A DNA stretch of 64,000 nt, taken from NCBI RefSeq assembly GCF_014356525.2, contig NC_052510.1, positions 59,507,274 to 59,571,273 on the forward strand, given 5' to 3'. The DNA comes from Nilaparvata lugens. Taxonomy: Eukaryota; Arthropoda; Insecta; Hemiptera; Delphacidae. Positions 44,700-57,121 of this stretch are shown here, in pieces (within the stretch, counting starts at the first letter, position 1; each line of letters starts with the position of its first letter). Below the pieces are notes generated by a model. It did no database searches. It saw only the letters and a program-made list of their open reading frames with translations, and was not told the origin of the DNA. The position numbers and the translations under genes are program-made.

Positions 44700-47012
44700 T
44701 GTCATTTCATTCATTTATTGTTTAAAACACTATAATCATAATAAAATTATGACATTGGAGGAAAAACTAGGCTGAGCCTGTACTATTTCTTTCCAAAAAT
44801 TTTGAAAAAAATGTTAATGTTGTCCAAAAGTTGAGGTTATGTAATCACACACTGCTTCGTCACTTAATTTTCGGTCCAGGAATAATGATTTAAAAATTTT
44901 GAATTTAGAAAGTTGATTTTATACTCTAAATGAATCACAGAATGTATCACAATAAATTAAAAACTTAAGAAATATCGCACTTATTTAAAAAAATTGAATA
45001 CAAAGTCAAAAACCTACTCACTATTAGTTTTTAAATGCTTTATTTGCTTTGTAAATAGAAATAAATAAATAGAATTACAACATCTCGAATTTGGAAATTA
45101 AAAATTGATAGAAACATCACTAATTTTGCTCATTAAAATTATGCTCGTTGAACTACCAATCTTAGACCAGGCTTCTAGAAGACTCATTGAATCCAATGAA
45201 CCATTAAATCATTATTGTTGATCGAAAATACTAATCAAATGCTGTGAATCACCCCGAAGACTTCTGCTACTGCAAATATTGACAACAGGATTAACAGCTA
45301 GATGAGAAGTCGGTGAGAGTTACTATCCAAAAAATAATTAATTGGGATTTTCGTTTAACAATAAATTATTCATTGATTACCATTTTAACAAATTGTATCA
45401 ATATTTGCATTTTAGCAAATATCTACAACAGGGTTAACAGCAAGATGGAAATTTTATGAGATCTACAATCCAAAAAATAATTAATTGGTATTTTCGTTTA
45501 ACAATAAATTATTCACTAATTAGCATTTGAACAAATGCAATTTCTCATTAATATTTTTCAACCATTAAATCTATGGGCCATCAAATTCAATGATATAGAT
45601 TTCCCTGTTGATTTAACGGGCCATTAGATTTGATGTAGTTTCCTAGACACGAGCCTTATTAGAGTGACAAATTGATTAAACGATTTGGAATCAATGGTTT
45701 TCGAGAACGTGCGAATTCCCAGGGCAGCTATGTCTTATCAACCAGTTGGAATGAGAAGTGAGGGAAGCTTGAGTAGAAGCATAGGGAAAATATAGTGAGA
45801 AAAGGTTTTTGAGTTAGGAACTGGCAACTCGCCTGAGCTTGGAGAGAGGAGAAGACGACAAAAAAGAAGACTTGAAAATCATTTGTACTATACAGTACTG
45901 GACTTTTTTGGTGTTGCTCCCCTATATTCTTGAGCAAAATCAATTTTCAATCAATATTGTTCGTAAACTTCCAATTTTAATAACAGTTAACATTTCCAGA
46001 AGCAATTTTCCTTTCAGGCACATGATCATTGTTCACAATCACATAATCAGAAATTCAATACCTATAACTTGCACCTCTAGAGCTAGATTACCCAGTTCTA
46101 AAAACTCATAAGTCTCTGGGGACAGATTCTATGTTTAGAGACAGAAGATTTTAATCAAATCCTAAATCAATATCCTTGAACATTATCATCATTATTCACG
46201 TTCATATTTACAATAATTTCATCAATTATGATACCTATCATCATAATTACACGTTCATATTCTATAGTTTTTGTGAAATCATAATTTATCTTGCTGTAAA
46301 TAACTAATAGCGAGTAGGTTTTTGATTTTGTATTCAAATTTTTTAAATAAGTGCAATATTTCTAAAGTTTTTAATTTATTGTGATACATTCTGTGATTCA
46401 GTTAGAGTATAACATCAACCTTTGGAATTCAATATTTTCAAATCATTATTCCTGGACCGAAAATCAAGTGACGAAGCAGTGTGTGATTACATAACCTTAA
46501 CTCAATTCAATTCAATTCAATTTCTTTATTCCAATACAAAAACAATGTACAATATAGAACAGAATAATAATTATGGAATAATTATTTCCCCGCATGGACT
46601 GTTGATCCGTGCGCGGGGAAAGAGTACACAATCTATACAGGTAACACAAGTGCAAAAACTACAGTCAACAATTTATATTGATTCAAGCTTAACCTATAAA
46701 AAAAATATGTTAAATCCTGTAATGTATAAAATACAAACTGTATCAATGACGATTCACACAGCACAAGTACCCGACTCAGAATTCTTCATCTTCTGGTGAG
46801 CTATCTGAACTGACGATTTAACAACATTAAATAGAAAGTACAATATAAAAGCAGAATATAAATAATTAAAATAAATATAATAAATAAAATAAACTTTTCG
46901 ACTACATGAACATTTTATCAAAATGTTTGGAGGAAAATAGTACAGGCTCAGCCTAGTTTCTTCTCCAATGTCATAATAATTGTGTTATGATTATAGTGTT
47001 TTATACAATAAA
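44700..47012. repeat. Inverted pair of a LINE-tail-like repeat, about 330-bp arms
   Basis: The left copy (44700-45030) is reversed at 46300-46495 and 46903-47012. Shared segments include TCACACACTGCTTCGTCACT and its complement, and AGTACAGGCTCAGCC. A different CAATTCAATTCAATTC-bearing insertion (46497-46900) splits the right copy. Tails of AATAAATGA type point outward on both sides. Confidence 0.8.
45285..45560. repeat. Two-copy direct repeat of about 135 bp
   Basis: CCAAAAAATAATTAATTGG and TTTTCGTTTAACAATAAATT recur at 45327 and 45471. Confidence 0.8.
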
Positions 47013-47027
47013 TAAATGATAAATAAG

Positions 47028-47392
47028 ATAAAAATGATTCTGAAGGAGTCAGTAGAAAGTTCTTGTTTATCAGTGAGCAGCATGGTTGGAGTAAACTCCA
47101 ACTATAATAATCATAATTACACGTTCATATTCAACAGTTCTCACGTTCTCAGTGAAAATAAATATGATTCTGAAGAAATAAGTAGAAAGATCTTGTTTAT
47201 CAGTGAACAGCCTGGTTTGAGTAGGAGATGAACTCCATGGGTGAAGAGAGGCAGAGTTTTCATGTTTTTTATAAAAATATTCACTATATTATTATTCATC
47301 ACTTTCAGCATCCACAGTTCTGTGAGAAAATAAAAATGTCTCTAGAGGAGTCAGTTAAAAATTCTTGTTTTACCATCAAACAGCAATAGTAT
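47028..47392. repeat. Three diverged copies of a direct repeat
   Basis: AAAATGATTCTGAAGGAGTC, AAATATGATTCTGAAGAAAT and AAAAATGTCTCTAGAGGAGT start units at about 47032, 47159 and 47328. Each is followed by TTCTTGTTT-(A/T)-C-A-type sequence. Confidence 0.7.
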
Positions 47393-47559
47393 TCCACTTG
47401 TATCCAGTTACACTAGTGACCCTCCTTTCGAAACAATTGAGATGCACTCCATCACACTACACAAAAAGAGTACGCGGTTCTCCTATTGTTGAGAAAATTT
47501 TGAATTGTAAATCATCGTAAAGCAATGGGAACCGAAGTCTAGACACAGTTGAATATTCA

Positions 47560-47804
47560 CCCTTTGTTTTCGATCGGTTGTTCTGGTTCTTGCGAAAAAA
47601 TCTAGTTGTAAAAAACGAGTTTTTCATACGAGAAGCCGCAACGGTTAACGCGGAAGGAATCTCGTGGGACTATGGCAACCCTCGTCAACGTGAACAGGTG
47701 GAGAATGCTCTTCTATCTGTGAAGTCCGTTTCGGAAACGTTGACGTTATGGAAATGGCTGCGATTAGTATGCAATTCAGACAAACTAATTACCATCATAG
47801 GCCG
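47560..47804 (+). promoter_or_regulatory. CpG-rich segment with candidate plus-strand first coding exon (ATG at 47748)
   Basis: CpG-rich sequence precedes an ATG at 47748 that opens 19 codons, MEMAAISMQFRQTNYHHRP. The frame runs exactly to a strong donor, GGCCG|GTAAGT, at 47804/47805 and leaves in phase 0. An in-frame TGA lies upstream, as expected for a true start after a 5' UTR. A competing frame (from about 47578, through AEGISWDYGNPRQREQ) is open across the same stretch. I recognise neither peptide. No downstream exon could be tied to it with confidence. Confidence 0.35.
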
Positions 47805-47884
47805 GTAAGTTACGAAGGGTACATAGGCAATCAGCAAGCCATAAGGTGCATACGCACTGGTCTGGATAATTTCATACGGTAACG

Positions 47885-48995
47885 GGTAATATAGATCATA
47901 TATCTATAGAGACTCATATATAGATCTATAAAGACTCTTAAAATAGATCAACGATTTGTGTACTTTTGAACTCCTGTTGGGAAACCGTTTCACCCTCGTT
48001 GATTTGTGTACTTTTGAACTCCTGTTGGGAAACCGTTCCACCCTCGTGAAAGAACTGATTAGCTCAATAATCGAATCTTGGTAATATAGATCATATACTG
48101 TATTTCTATAAGACTCTGTGATGATCTATCAAGGCTCATATTATGGATCAACGATTTTTGTACTTTGCAGAGCTGTTGGGGGAACTGTTTCACTATCGTC
48201 GAGGAGCTGATTAGCTCAATAATCGAATCTTGGTAATATAGATCATATACTATATTCCTATAAGACTCTGTGATGATCTATTGAGACTCATATTATAGAT
48301 CAACGATTTGTGTACTTTGCATTGCAGTTGGGAAACCGTTTCACCCTCGAGAAAGAACTGATTAGCTCAATAATCGAATTTTGGTAATATAGATCATATA
48401 CTGCATTTCTATGAGACTCATTAAGATCTATTGAGACTCATATTATAGATCAACGATTTGTGTACTTTTGAATTCCTGTTGGGAAACCGTTTCACCCTCG
48501 TGAAAGAACTGATTAGCTCAATAATCGAATTTTGGTAATATAGATCATATACTGTATTTCCAGAAGGCTCATTAAGATCTATTGAGACTCATATTATAGA
48601 TCAACGATTTGTGTACTTTTGAATTCCTGTTGGGAAACCGTTCCACCCTCGTGAAAGAACTGATTAGCTCAATAATCGAATTTTGGTAATATAGATCATA
48701 TACTGCATTTCTATGAGACTCGTTAAGATCTATTGAGACTCATATTATAGATCAACGATTTTTGTACTTTGCATAGCTGTTGGGGGAACTGTTTTACTCT
48801 CGTCAAGAAAAGGTGGTTAGCTCAGAAATCGAGTTTTGGTAATATTGATCATATACTGTATTTCCAGAAGGCTAATTAAGATCTATTGAGACTCATATTA
48901 TAGATCAACGATTTGTGTACTTTTGAACTCCTGTTGGGAAACCGATTCACCCTCGTCAAAAAGGTGGTTAGCTCAGAAATCGAATTTTGGTCAGA
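47885..48995. repeat. 151-bp satellite, about seven copies
   Basis: GGTAATATAGATCATATA starts at about 48080, 48232, 48382, 48534 and 48685, spaced 150-152 bp, with partial units on both sides. Shared segments are ATAGATCAACGATTTGTGTA and CTGTTGGGAAACCGTTTCAC. It begins about 80 bp after the candidate donor at 47805 and ends at a family A element. Confidence 0.93.
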
Positions 48996-49112
48996 GAACC
49001 ACCATTGTCAGAGGAATGCAAATCTGGAATGATCTGTCACTCTATGAAATTCAGGTAATATAGGAGCTGCTTTTCGATGTAATTATTTATATACATTGAA
49101 CGATTCTATAGA

Positions 49113-49520
49113 AATATGGGGGCACCGAGCTTTGCTCGCTATTTTTATTCATTGATAAACAGAACACAATTCTTTAGAATGATCGTCTTTATATTTTACA
49201 GCTGGTTATACGTCAGCTTATGAATTTCGGGGATGAGATATTTTGATTTTCCAGAGACCGAGTGAGTCTTACTCGGTCGGTGGAAAATGAGTTATCCATT
49301 TAATGTCGTTCAGCGAGTTTTCCCAGGGATGAGACTCAGTGCAATCGAATTTTTATATCATAAACCTACTATGTTCCAAATTTTGTGAAAATTGTTAGAG
49401 CCGTTTTCGAGATCTGTTGGACATAAATAACCATAAATATAAATCACCAAATAAAAAAAATATATAAATAACCAAATATGTAAATAATATACTTGGAATT
49501 GCTCGCTTAATATAATAGGA
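49113..49520 (-). mobile_element. Helitron-like repeat, family A, copy 5
   Basis: The minus-strand 5' end TCCTATTATATTAAGCGAGC is at 49520. The 3' hairpin end is at 49113-49140. It directly follows the 151-bp satellite. Confidence 0.6.
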
Positions 49521-50957
49521 TATGGTGCTAGACTCTATCATTGTTTGCCAAATAGGTTGATGAATTCGAAGGTTTTGAAAAAAACTATTAAGCATTATCT
49601 TGTTGAAAAATGTGCATATAAATTAATAGAGGTGAATTTTTGGATTTGTGATGTAACGTATATATTATAATTGTGATTTGATTATATTGTAATCATATTT
49701 TATTATGAAATGATTTTGTATTTTTGACTTTGTTATGCATTATATCAAGGATCTGGGTGCTATGAGCTATAAACAATGGAAGAGAGTAGCAATGGACAGA
49801 TTTGGACGAAGAGGAGCCAACCAATCAAACGATTAAGCTGAAAGAAGATGCATTATATTGATGATGCAACAATTGAATAAATTTGAATTAAGAATGTGGG
49901 ATTCTGAATCTCGTGTGATTCTTCAAGGCTTATGCTTCCAATAACAATACGAGTAACATTATCATGGGATAATGTACCCATATGTTCTATGTACATTCAA
50001 TCGTACACAAATCGTATGAATTACAATTATTCTTCTTTCAAAAAGGTGATATTTGCATTTTAGTGCCAGGACCATACATTACAATCGTGGAACATTTCTT
50101 TCAATATTTGTATTGAATATTGCATTTTCAATTGTTTTACTTGTATTATGTGTTAAGAGAGCAATTATGGGATATTATCTTTGAGCTCTCATATGTATCT
50201 CCGATAAATAATAAATGTATACATTCAAGTAGTAACAAAGAATGAATCCATCAATTTATTGTGAGATTTGAAATTGAAAAGCATACATTGCAACTCTTAA
50301 TAAATTCACACATTTAAGTAGTAGAACATAATGAGTTTTATTTCGTCAATAAATTCTAATCCATGATGAATGTTATTATGATAATTATGATAGCCTCCAA
50401 ATTAAACACTGAAAACGGTTATAAATTTGAGATTAGTTTGTTTTTTATAAGAGTCCAGCGAGCATAAGGTAGACGACGAACGAAATTTTTCAACACATAG
50501 ATTTAACTATTCCAATTAAGTCGTTTCCTGCTGTTTGGGCAGCAAGTTCTAAGTGATGACTTAGTGACTGTGTAGTTGGGAGTAGGTTTAGTAGTGGGGG
50601 AGGCAGAATGATAGGCCGAAATTTCACCGGTCTTGATCGCCTAAAAGCTTTATCGGGTAGGAAGAACAGGTGAAATGGAACAGGTGGCCTATAGGCTTGC
50701 AGGAAGTCTGATTCGAATTTGTATTTCATGTAGGCCTACGGAGCTGTTGGAATGAACTTGACTTTGGGGAGGAGGTCACTGATGAAGTAATATCATTTGG
50801 TCTTATTATTGATGGGATCCTAAAGACTTGAAAATACTATGAATTAAGCTTAATGCTCTTCCAACTCCTAAAAATTGATGATATCAAGTCCTCAGATATA
50901 CTACTATATTATGCTTAATGTTACTTCAGCCCGTGAAATAGTTATTGTTCTCGTTGT

Positions 50958-51396
50958 ACAATTTTCTAATAGCACATCTGGAGTATTCATCCAAGAGGAT
51001 CAAAAATGATAATTACTCTCGTCAAAGATTCAGACTGATAATTTGTATATTATTATCATCATCATCATCATCATCATCATATAATTATAATTATATTCAT
51101 CATCATCATCATCATCATCATCAATCATCATCATCATTGTGGGTCCCAAATCCTATTTATCCCAAATTAGGAGGTTCATAGGTCAATGATGATGTATCAA
51201 TAGTAAATTTATTGATGATGATATAAATGGTGGTGGTGATGATGATGATGATGAAGATGATGATGAATATAATTATAATTATATGATGATGATGATGATA
51301 ATAATATACAAATAATCAGTCTGAATCATTGATGAGAGTAATTATCATTCTTGATCCTCTTGGATGAATACTCCAGATGTGCTATTAGAAAATTGT
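50958..51396. repeat. Foldback with about 165-bp arms around (TCA)n/(TGA)n
   Basis: ACAATTTTCTAATAGCACAT at the left end is exactly reversed at the right end. The complement continues through AGGATCAA(A)AATGATAATTAC and into facing (ATC)n and (GAT)n microsatellites. The central 80 bp is unpaired. Confidence 0.9.
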
Positions 51397-53104
51397 TGTC
51401 TTCTTTTAAAATTATTCATGCTAAGGCTTTCAAAGACTTGATAATATCAGTGGTAGATTATTTACAACTATCTTATCCTTGAAAATTCAATTATTCTTAA
51501 ATCTTATTTTTGAAGTAATCAATCCCATAGAATTTTCATTGTGGGGTTAGAACTACTCTCGGCACAGATCAATCCAGTTGAACTGATCGCTTACACTGAT
51601 AGTTTCTACTAGCTGATGAGAATTCAAGGGTTGAATATTACAGTTCAAACAATATTTTCGATTATAAGATTAGTTTACAATGTGACTAAAACTTGAAAAC
51701 AGCATTGATGTGAGTAAATTCATAAGTTTTCCTCAAATTCGGTTGGCTAATGGAGTTTTTTGGTTATTATAGATTTAATTTATTCTGTACTTGGAACAAT
51801 ATAACGGGAGATTCGCTTGTTTTATGAGACAATAATAAAAAAACACGTTTGAGAAGAAAATAAAGAATCGTTTGTAGAATGAAATGAAACTTTTGGTTTA
51901 TAAAAGGCTCTAATAAGTTTTTTAATGCTTTTTCAATTTATTATCGTCTTTATTAGGAGTTTATCTAACTTGTGATTCATATAAGGGCTCTAATTAGTCT
52001 TTTCTAATAATTCTTCAATTTATTATTCTCCAACTTTAGTTTCTCTAACTCTATCATTGATTAATGTGAAACTGATGATGAAAGATGTGGATAGGAGCTC
52101 TAATGAAGGAGATAACCGAATTTGAAAAGGAATTACAATTCTTCTTTAAAAAAAGGTTACGTTTGCACTTCCTGACCTAGATCAAGCTCATTTGGGAATG
52201 AGATCAATTTCCTATAGTTGATTAGTTTCTTGAATTGTTAACTCGAAATATAAAAACTTGATGAATAATCGATAATTCTTGATGTCACCTGCTGATTAGG
52301 TTTCAGATTGTTTACAAATTCCAGGGTTCAAAAAGCCGTTAGATAAGAATACCCTAACGACCCCATTAAACGCCCCACAAGTGAAAAAGGGGGCAGATCT
52401 GATCGGGATGGAATTTTGTTTTTATCGGGAGCAAATGAGTCACCTGTTGACTTTCTATCGAGTTGAAATTCACTGTTGGGCATTAATCTAATGGACGCAA
52501 TTATCAGATCATTGGCGATCGACAGATGTTTTCCATAATCACTTTTCACGGTTATGAAGTGGAACTAACTGTTGAATTCAAGCATAATATTTGCTCAGTT
52601 TTTTGAAAGAATGCCGGACAAAACTGGTTTCCTCACCTGCGAATCAGTATAGCAACGGATGGTTAATGAGCTATTAATCTGCAGTTTATTATACAAACGG
52701 ATGGTTGATAGGCTGTTAATTTTATGAATAATTTTGGTCTACATTGAGAACTCAGTATTGTCAGACAGATGCAAGTGCAAGGCAGGGATTTACTGTTTGA
52801 TAACCAGGAGGATATAGGAGTAATTTTAAAGGTCCTCCTCCCTAGAGAAGGGTCCAAATTTTAATTTGAAAAACGTTTTTTGTAGGCTTATTTTAAAGAG
52901 TATTGGACAGGATATTCCCGCTAGATCAGGAGGAAAGTAATGACTGTTCAGTAATAATGATACCATTATAATGATTGTGTCGTGTATTTAAACTGATAAA
53001 ATAACTGTAACAGTTTCAAATTTTACTACAGTTTTGAACTCTATCATTTTAATTTCAGAAATTTTTAAGAGTAATGAGGTGTCCTCATTTCGGACTTTTA
53101 AATT

Positions 53105-53212
53105 ATTATCTAAATTTGGGAGAGAAATAGTACAAGGAGTATCCTTAGTTTTTCTCTCCCATTCAGTGCTTCTTGTAAAAATTATAATAATAAAATAAAT
53201 AAATAATGAATG
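53105..53212 (+). mobile_element. LINE-tail-like repeat
   Basis: AATTTGGGAGAGAAATAGTA, the hairpin mate TTTCTCTCCC, then AATAAATAAATAA. It belongs to the same structural family. Confidence 0.45.
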
Positions 53213-53677
53213 ATAGAATTTATTATAATTACTCCGAAGGAGATTCAACATTTACTCAAAATCAAGGTTTTTTCGGATATGAACAAATAATCCATAACTT
53301 GAATTCATAAATAGTCTAAATAAATGAAGTTGTCACAACTACAAAATTATTGAAATATCAAGATACTGGTATCGGTTGGTAGGGCATTTTCAATATTTGG
53401 TAAACTAAAACTTTCGTAAAGAGCGGCAGAGTACATAGTAGTAGTCAAGCGATATGATTGGTCCACGGCTCATTGTTGTGACGTTTGTGGGAGTGGCTTC
53501 TCTAGGCCAATAGCAGACGTTTTCATCAATAGGACATCCATTCACCAATCATGTAGCTTGCTCAAGAGTGTGATAGGAGGAATTGAATTGAAACCTTTAT
53601 TTTCACCCAAAGAGAGGAAGAGAGAGAGAGAGTGATGAAGAGAAAAGAGAAATAGTTATAATTGGAGAGAGATAGTA

Positions 53678-53892
53678 TAGTGAGGTCCACGTTATAATGA
53701 CAGTATTTGATCAACTTTGGTTTTGCTATCTTTGTCTATCATTCAAAAAAGCCGGTGGTACTATCCTTTTCTAGGTCCACAACGGTGCCAATTATGTTTT
53801 TGACAGTGTAGAAATATGATTAATCAATGCAGAGAATCGGCATCGCTATTCTTCTATCTTCATCCACTGTCAGAATAACGTGGACCTCACTG
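53678..53892. mobile_element. TA-flanked MITE (TAGTGAGGTCCACG), 215 bp
   Basis: TAGTGAGGTCCACGTTATAA on the left and AACGTGGACCTCACTG on the right. The interior is nearly the reverse complement of the 31109 copy. Confidence 0.72.
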
Positions 53893-54498
53893 TAGGAGTT
53901 CGAGAGGAAGAGAGAGAGCGAGTGAGTGAGCCAAAGAAAATTACTGTGACGTGGAAACTAGAAATATGTTTGCTTCTATTGAACCGACATAGGTAATTTC
54001 AATAATAGATGGTTGGAGCTCTACTCCACCTACTTCTCCCTAAATAGCCACCCCCTCCCAACTGCCCCGCACGCTTCATCAGCTGCTGTCCAACATCTTG
54101 AGTTGAATAATAATATTCATATTCTGGACATGCAGTAATAACCAGGCATGGAACAACAAACTATGCCCATGCAACTGAGTAAACTCGATGTACTGTCAAT
54201 ATCAGATCCAATACACGAATACTGGAAGAATTTGTTAGTTGTTCACTTTTCAAGTACCCTTTCTAAGTTCTTCCTTATCAAGTTAAGGAACTTTAGGCCT
54301 AACTAAATTTTATCAAAACAAAACTAAAGTTTCAACCACTCAAGAGTCATTAGCAAGTGCAAATGCTCACACTATAAAAAAGTAATTATTTTATCAAAAC
54401 ACAGCTAAAATTTCAACTTTGTGTCAATCACGACTCTAATAAATTATCGAAAAAATAAAAAAATATGTATATAATTATACATATAAAATATTTATATC

Positions 54499-55165
54499 AT
54501 TATGTGGTGTGTACTCAGCCAAGAATTGCTCGCTTCAAGTTCTGATAGGCTGATAATAATGTCAAAAAATGAACATTAAATCATGTTCTCATTGTTTGAA
54601 AACTCTTCGATTGGTAGTGCTCAGTTTCGTTTTCCATAAAAAAATTATTAGAAATACGAGGGTTTTCAGTAAACAAATTTTATAAAAATATTGACTTTAT
54701 TTTTTGAGAGTAATACAGTAAGTAAATTATTAACAACTAACAAAAAAAACTAAAAATTATCATGTACCCTTCATCAAAACACAGCTGTAATTTCAACTCT
54801 TAAAAAGCAAATTTTCAAGTGAAATCATTTACACTTGAAAATCGCTCTTTAAGAGTTGAAACTTTAGCTGTGTTTTGATAAAATTAAGGGTACTTGATAA
54901 TTGTTTTTTTGTTAGTTGCATTGTGAAATTTACATACTGTAATACTCTCAAAAAAGAACATCGTTATTTATCAATAAGATTTATTCAATTTGAACCCCCA
55001 TATTTCAAATGAATTCACTGCTATAGAAGACAAAGCTGAGCATAATCAAAGAGTTTTCAGAAAATAACAGTAGGATTTCATGATCAATTCTGATATTATT
55101 ATCAGATAGCCTATCAGAACTTGAAGCAAGTTATTCTTGGCTCAATACAGACCAACCACATAATG
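54499..55165. mobile_element. Foldback element, 667 bp, arms of about 320 bp
   Basis: CATTATGTGGT at the left end mirrors ACCACATAATG at the right. Paired segments run inward: AGCCAAGAAT, CTTCAAGTTCTGATAGGC, GAGAGTAATACAGTA, AACACAGCTGTAATTTCAAC and finally TTTTCAAGTG/CACTTGAAAA near 54826. It is a nearly complete palindrome with no coding, consistent with a foldback MITE. Confidence 0.85.
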
Positions 55166-55219
55166 AGAGATAACAAGGTTTGGATTTGATCTGTAGACCT
55201 ATATAGTATATAGTTCAAG

Positions 55220-55912
55220 ATGTTTACAATGTACAATGTATACTCAGTACAATGTCTCAGAATATTCTTAGCAGCCTCTTATCGCATTAGTATCGCACCA
55301 ACATTCCAGTCCAGTATCTTTCAACGCTCAAATCCTCCATCACAAGCAATTCAACCAATTTTGTACAATGAATGCTCATACAGTATTGATATAACACAGC
55401 ATTCATATCAGCACAAATCTCAGATCTTTTTGCAGCCTCATATCGCATCTATATAGAATCACCAGTCCAGTTTCTTTCAACGCTTGAATCCTTTTTGTGT
55501 AGTTGAGAAGTTGATATTGTGGTAATTATTCATATTGAATGAAAAAGACTAGGAAATTGTTAAAAAACACGGATTTATTGATAATTAGAAAGACCGGTTT
55601 CGGTTATTACACCATTGTCAATCTCTGATAAACTGTATCAATAAATATGTGGTTTTTCACAATTTGTTAGTCTTTTTCATTCAGCTTGAATCCTTCTTCA
55701 CAAAAATCCAAACTAATTTTGTACAATGAATACATTGATATCATCAGTACAAACCTCAGATCTTTTTGCAGCCTCATATCGCATTTGTCCAGTTACAATC
55801 ACCTGTTTCAAATATCAATCACCGGTCCAGTTTCTTTCAAATCTTGGAATCCTTCAATGCAAGCAATCCAACTGATCAAGTTCATTGAGTTCTGGTGCAA
55901 CCTCCAGCGTAA
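55220..55912. repeat. Local direct repeats interrupted by a mobile element
   Basis: CAGTTTCTTTCAA-CTTGAATCCTT, TTTTGTACAATGAAT and CTCAGATCTTTTTGCAGCCT (55418, 55757) occur in both halves, which lie either side of the element at 55490-55683. Confidence 0.75.
55490..55683. mobile_element. ACCGAAACCGGTC repeat family, copy
   Basis: It begins TTTTTGTGTAGTTGAGAAGT, contains GACCGGTTTCGGTTATTACA, and ends GTTAGTCTTTTTCATTC. It splits two copies of a local tandem repeat. Confidence 0.55.
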
Positions 55913-55929
55913 CTAGATCCCAAGATGGG

Positions 55930-56345
55930 GCGTGCTAAGTCGAGATCCTCCCGTTGACTGACATGTGACGTACAGTGCGCCCTTCCTAACATCTGCTCAC
56001 TGCAGAGAGGCGTTGCACTTCCGTCCTCTTCAGACGTCTTCTCCTTTTCTTCTTATTCTTCTCCTTCTCCTTCTTCTTCCCATTCTTCTCAGTGTTGGCA
56101 CGAGCGAGCGAACGTCTTTTGGCGTCTTATTATTCTCACCACCTCCTTGACAGAGGAAAAAAATGCACCAAGTTGTCATCACCGCCGCTTTGAACAGAAC
56201 AGCTCGACCACAAGTCCTCGCGTCTCCAGTCTCATCCGGCACGCGTTCCTTCTTCTCAACCTCAACCCTTCTCACTTTGATTATTATCATTTCCGCCACA
56301 ACCAGACAATTGTCCCCTGCATAATGGCCACGAATTAAAACACCC
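55930..56345 (+). promoter_or_regulatory. CpG-rich, promoter-like segment with pyrimidine tract
   Basis: The segment is GC-richer than its surroundings, with TGACGT at 55965-55970, an ETS-like ACTTCCG and a TTCTTCTCC pyrimidine tract at 56030-56090. It lies immediately upstream of and across a small ORF at 56163. The opposite strand has a 110-codon frame whose Arg/Lys run is only the pyrimidine tract read backwards. Confidence 0.35.
56163..56324 (+). CDS. Candidate 53-residue small ORF, presequence-like
   Basis: The ATG follows an A-rich context in a promoter-like segment, and the frame ends at TAA 56324. The first 34 residues (MHQVVITAALNRTARPQVLA, ending RSFFSTS) have Arg, Ser and Ala and no acidic residue, like a mitochondrial presequence. 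A hydrophobic run TLLTLIIIIS follows, which could span a membrane. No family is recognised. It could be a real microprotein, the start of a spliced gene, or chance. Confidence 0.22.
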   Translation: MHQVVITAALNRTARPQVLASPVSSGTRSFFSTSTLLTLIIIISATTRQLSPA

Positions 56346-56377
56346 ACAATGGAATCGTGCACTGCAAATCGTATTCA

Positions 56378-56715
56378 GGCCTCTTCCAGCTCTCATTATG
56401 TGTATTCAGTCGAGGGAACTACTTTTGTGGAAATAGAGGCTAGTTTAATTTTTTTCATTGATCAATTCTTACTATGCGTCTTGAGGTATGAATCAATTCC
56501 AAGCCTCTCAGCTCTTATTATGTGTATTCAGTCAAGGGAACAACTTTTGTTGGAATAGAGGCTAGTTTATTTTTTCATTGAACAATTACGTCTTACTATA
56601 CGTCTTGAGGTATGAATCGAATCAATGAATCAAATTCAAGCCTTCTAGCTATCATTATGTGTATTCAGTCAAGGGAATTACTTTTGTGAAAATATAAGCT
56701 TGTTTAATTCTCTTC
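56378..56715. repeat. Tandem repeat of about 120-130 bp, three copies
   Basis: CATTATGTGTATTCAGTCGA, TTATTATGTGTATTCAGTCA and TCATTATGTGTATTCAGTCA begin the three units (about 56393, 56514, 56653). Each is followed by (G)AGGGAA and TTTTGT(T/G)G-type sequence. A fourth diverged unit is at about 58145. Confidence 0.8.
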
Positions 56716-56720
56716 ATCTA

Positions 56721-57121
56721 TCTATATAATTATATAAAGACGAAATGGCACTCACTCACTGACTGACTGACTGACTCACTCACAGAACTAAAAATCTACC
56801 GGATCAAAAACGTTCAAATTTTGTTGGTATGTTCAGTTGGCCCTTTAGAGGCGCACTAAGAAATCTTTTGGCAATATTTTAACTCTAAGCGTGGTTTTTA
56901 AGGGTTTAAAATTCGTCTTTTAGCATGTATATTCGTCTTATTCTCTTAATATAACTGAAAAATGTCCATACCATATGTTAATATAGAACTATAATCTATA
57001 GAGAGAGTACCTCTTCAAAACAGTTGTTAACTGGTAACTAAATTAATAATTTTGTCAGGTTGGCATTAAGTTGAGTTGACTTTATTAGGTTGGCACCAAG
57101 TTGAAGAATGAAATGCATTTA
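56721..57121 (+). mobile_element. Helitron fragment, 5' part of the same family as 61886-62452
   Basis: It starts TCTATATAATTATATAAAGA and shares the CACTCACTGACTGACTGAC run, the GTTCAGTTGGCCC segment and the CAAAACAGTTGTTAACTGG segment with the complete copy. The 3' hairpin and CTAG end are missing. Confidence 0.75.

Larger units (their letters stand above)
49521..54498. other. No gene recognised
   Basis: A+T-rich sequence with the 50958 foldback, a LINE-tail copy and a TA-MITE. Minus-strand frames at 50490-50729 and 52328-52549 have somewhat protein-like composition but no known motif and no strong splice sites at their edges. Confidence 0.4.

Noticed and set aside
56030..56362. 110-codon minus-strand ORF ending in an Arg-rich run
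   Set aside because: The Arg run is the plus-strand TTCTCC tract reversed; no motif or splice support for coding.
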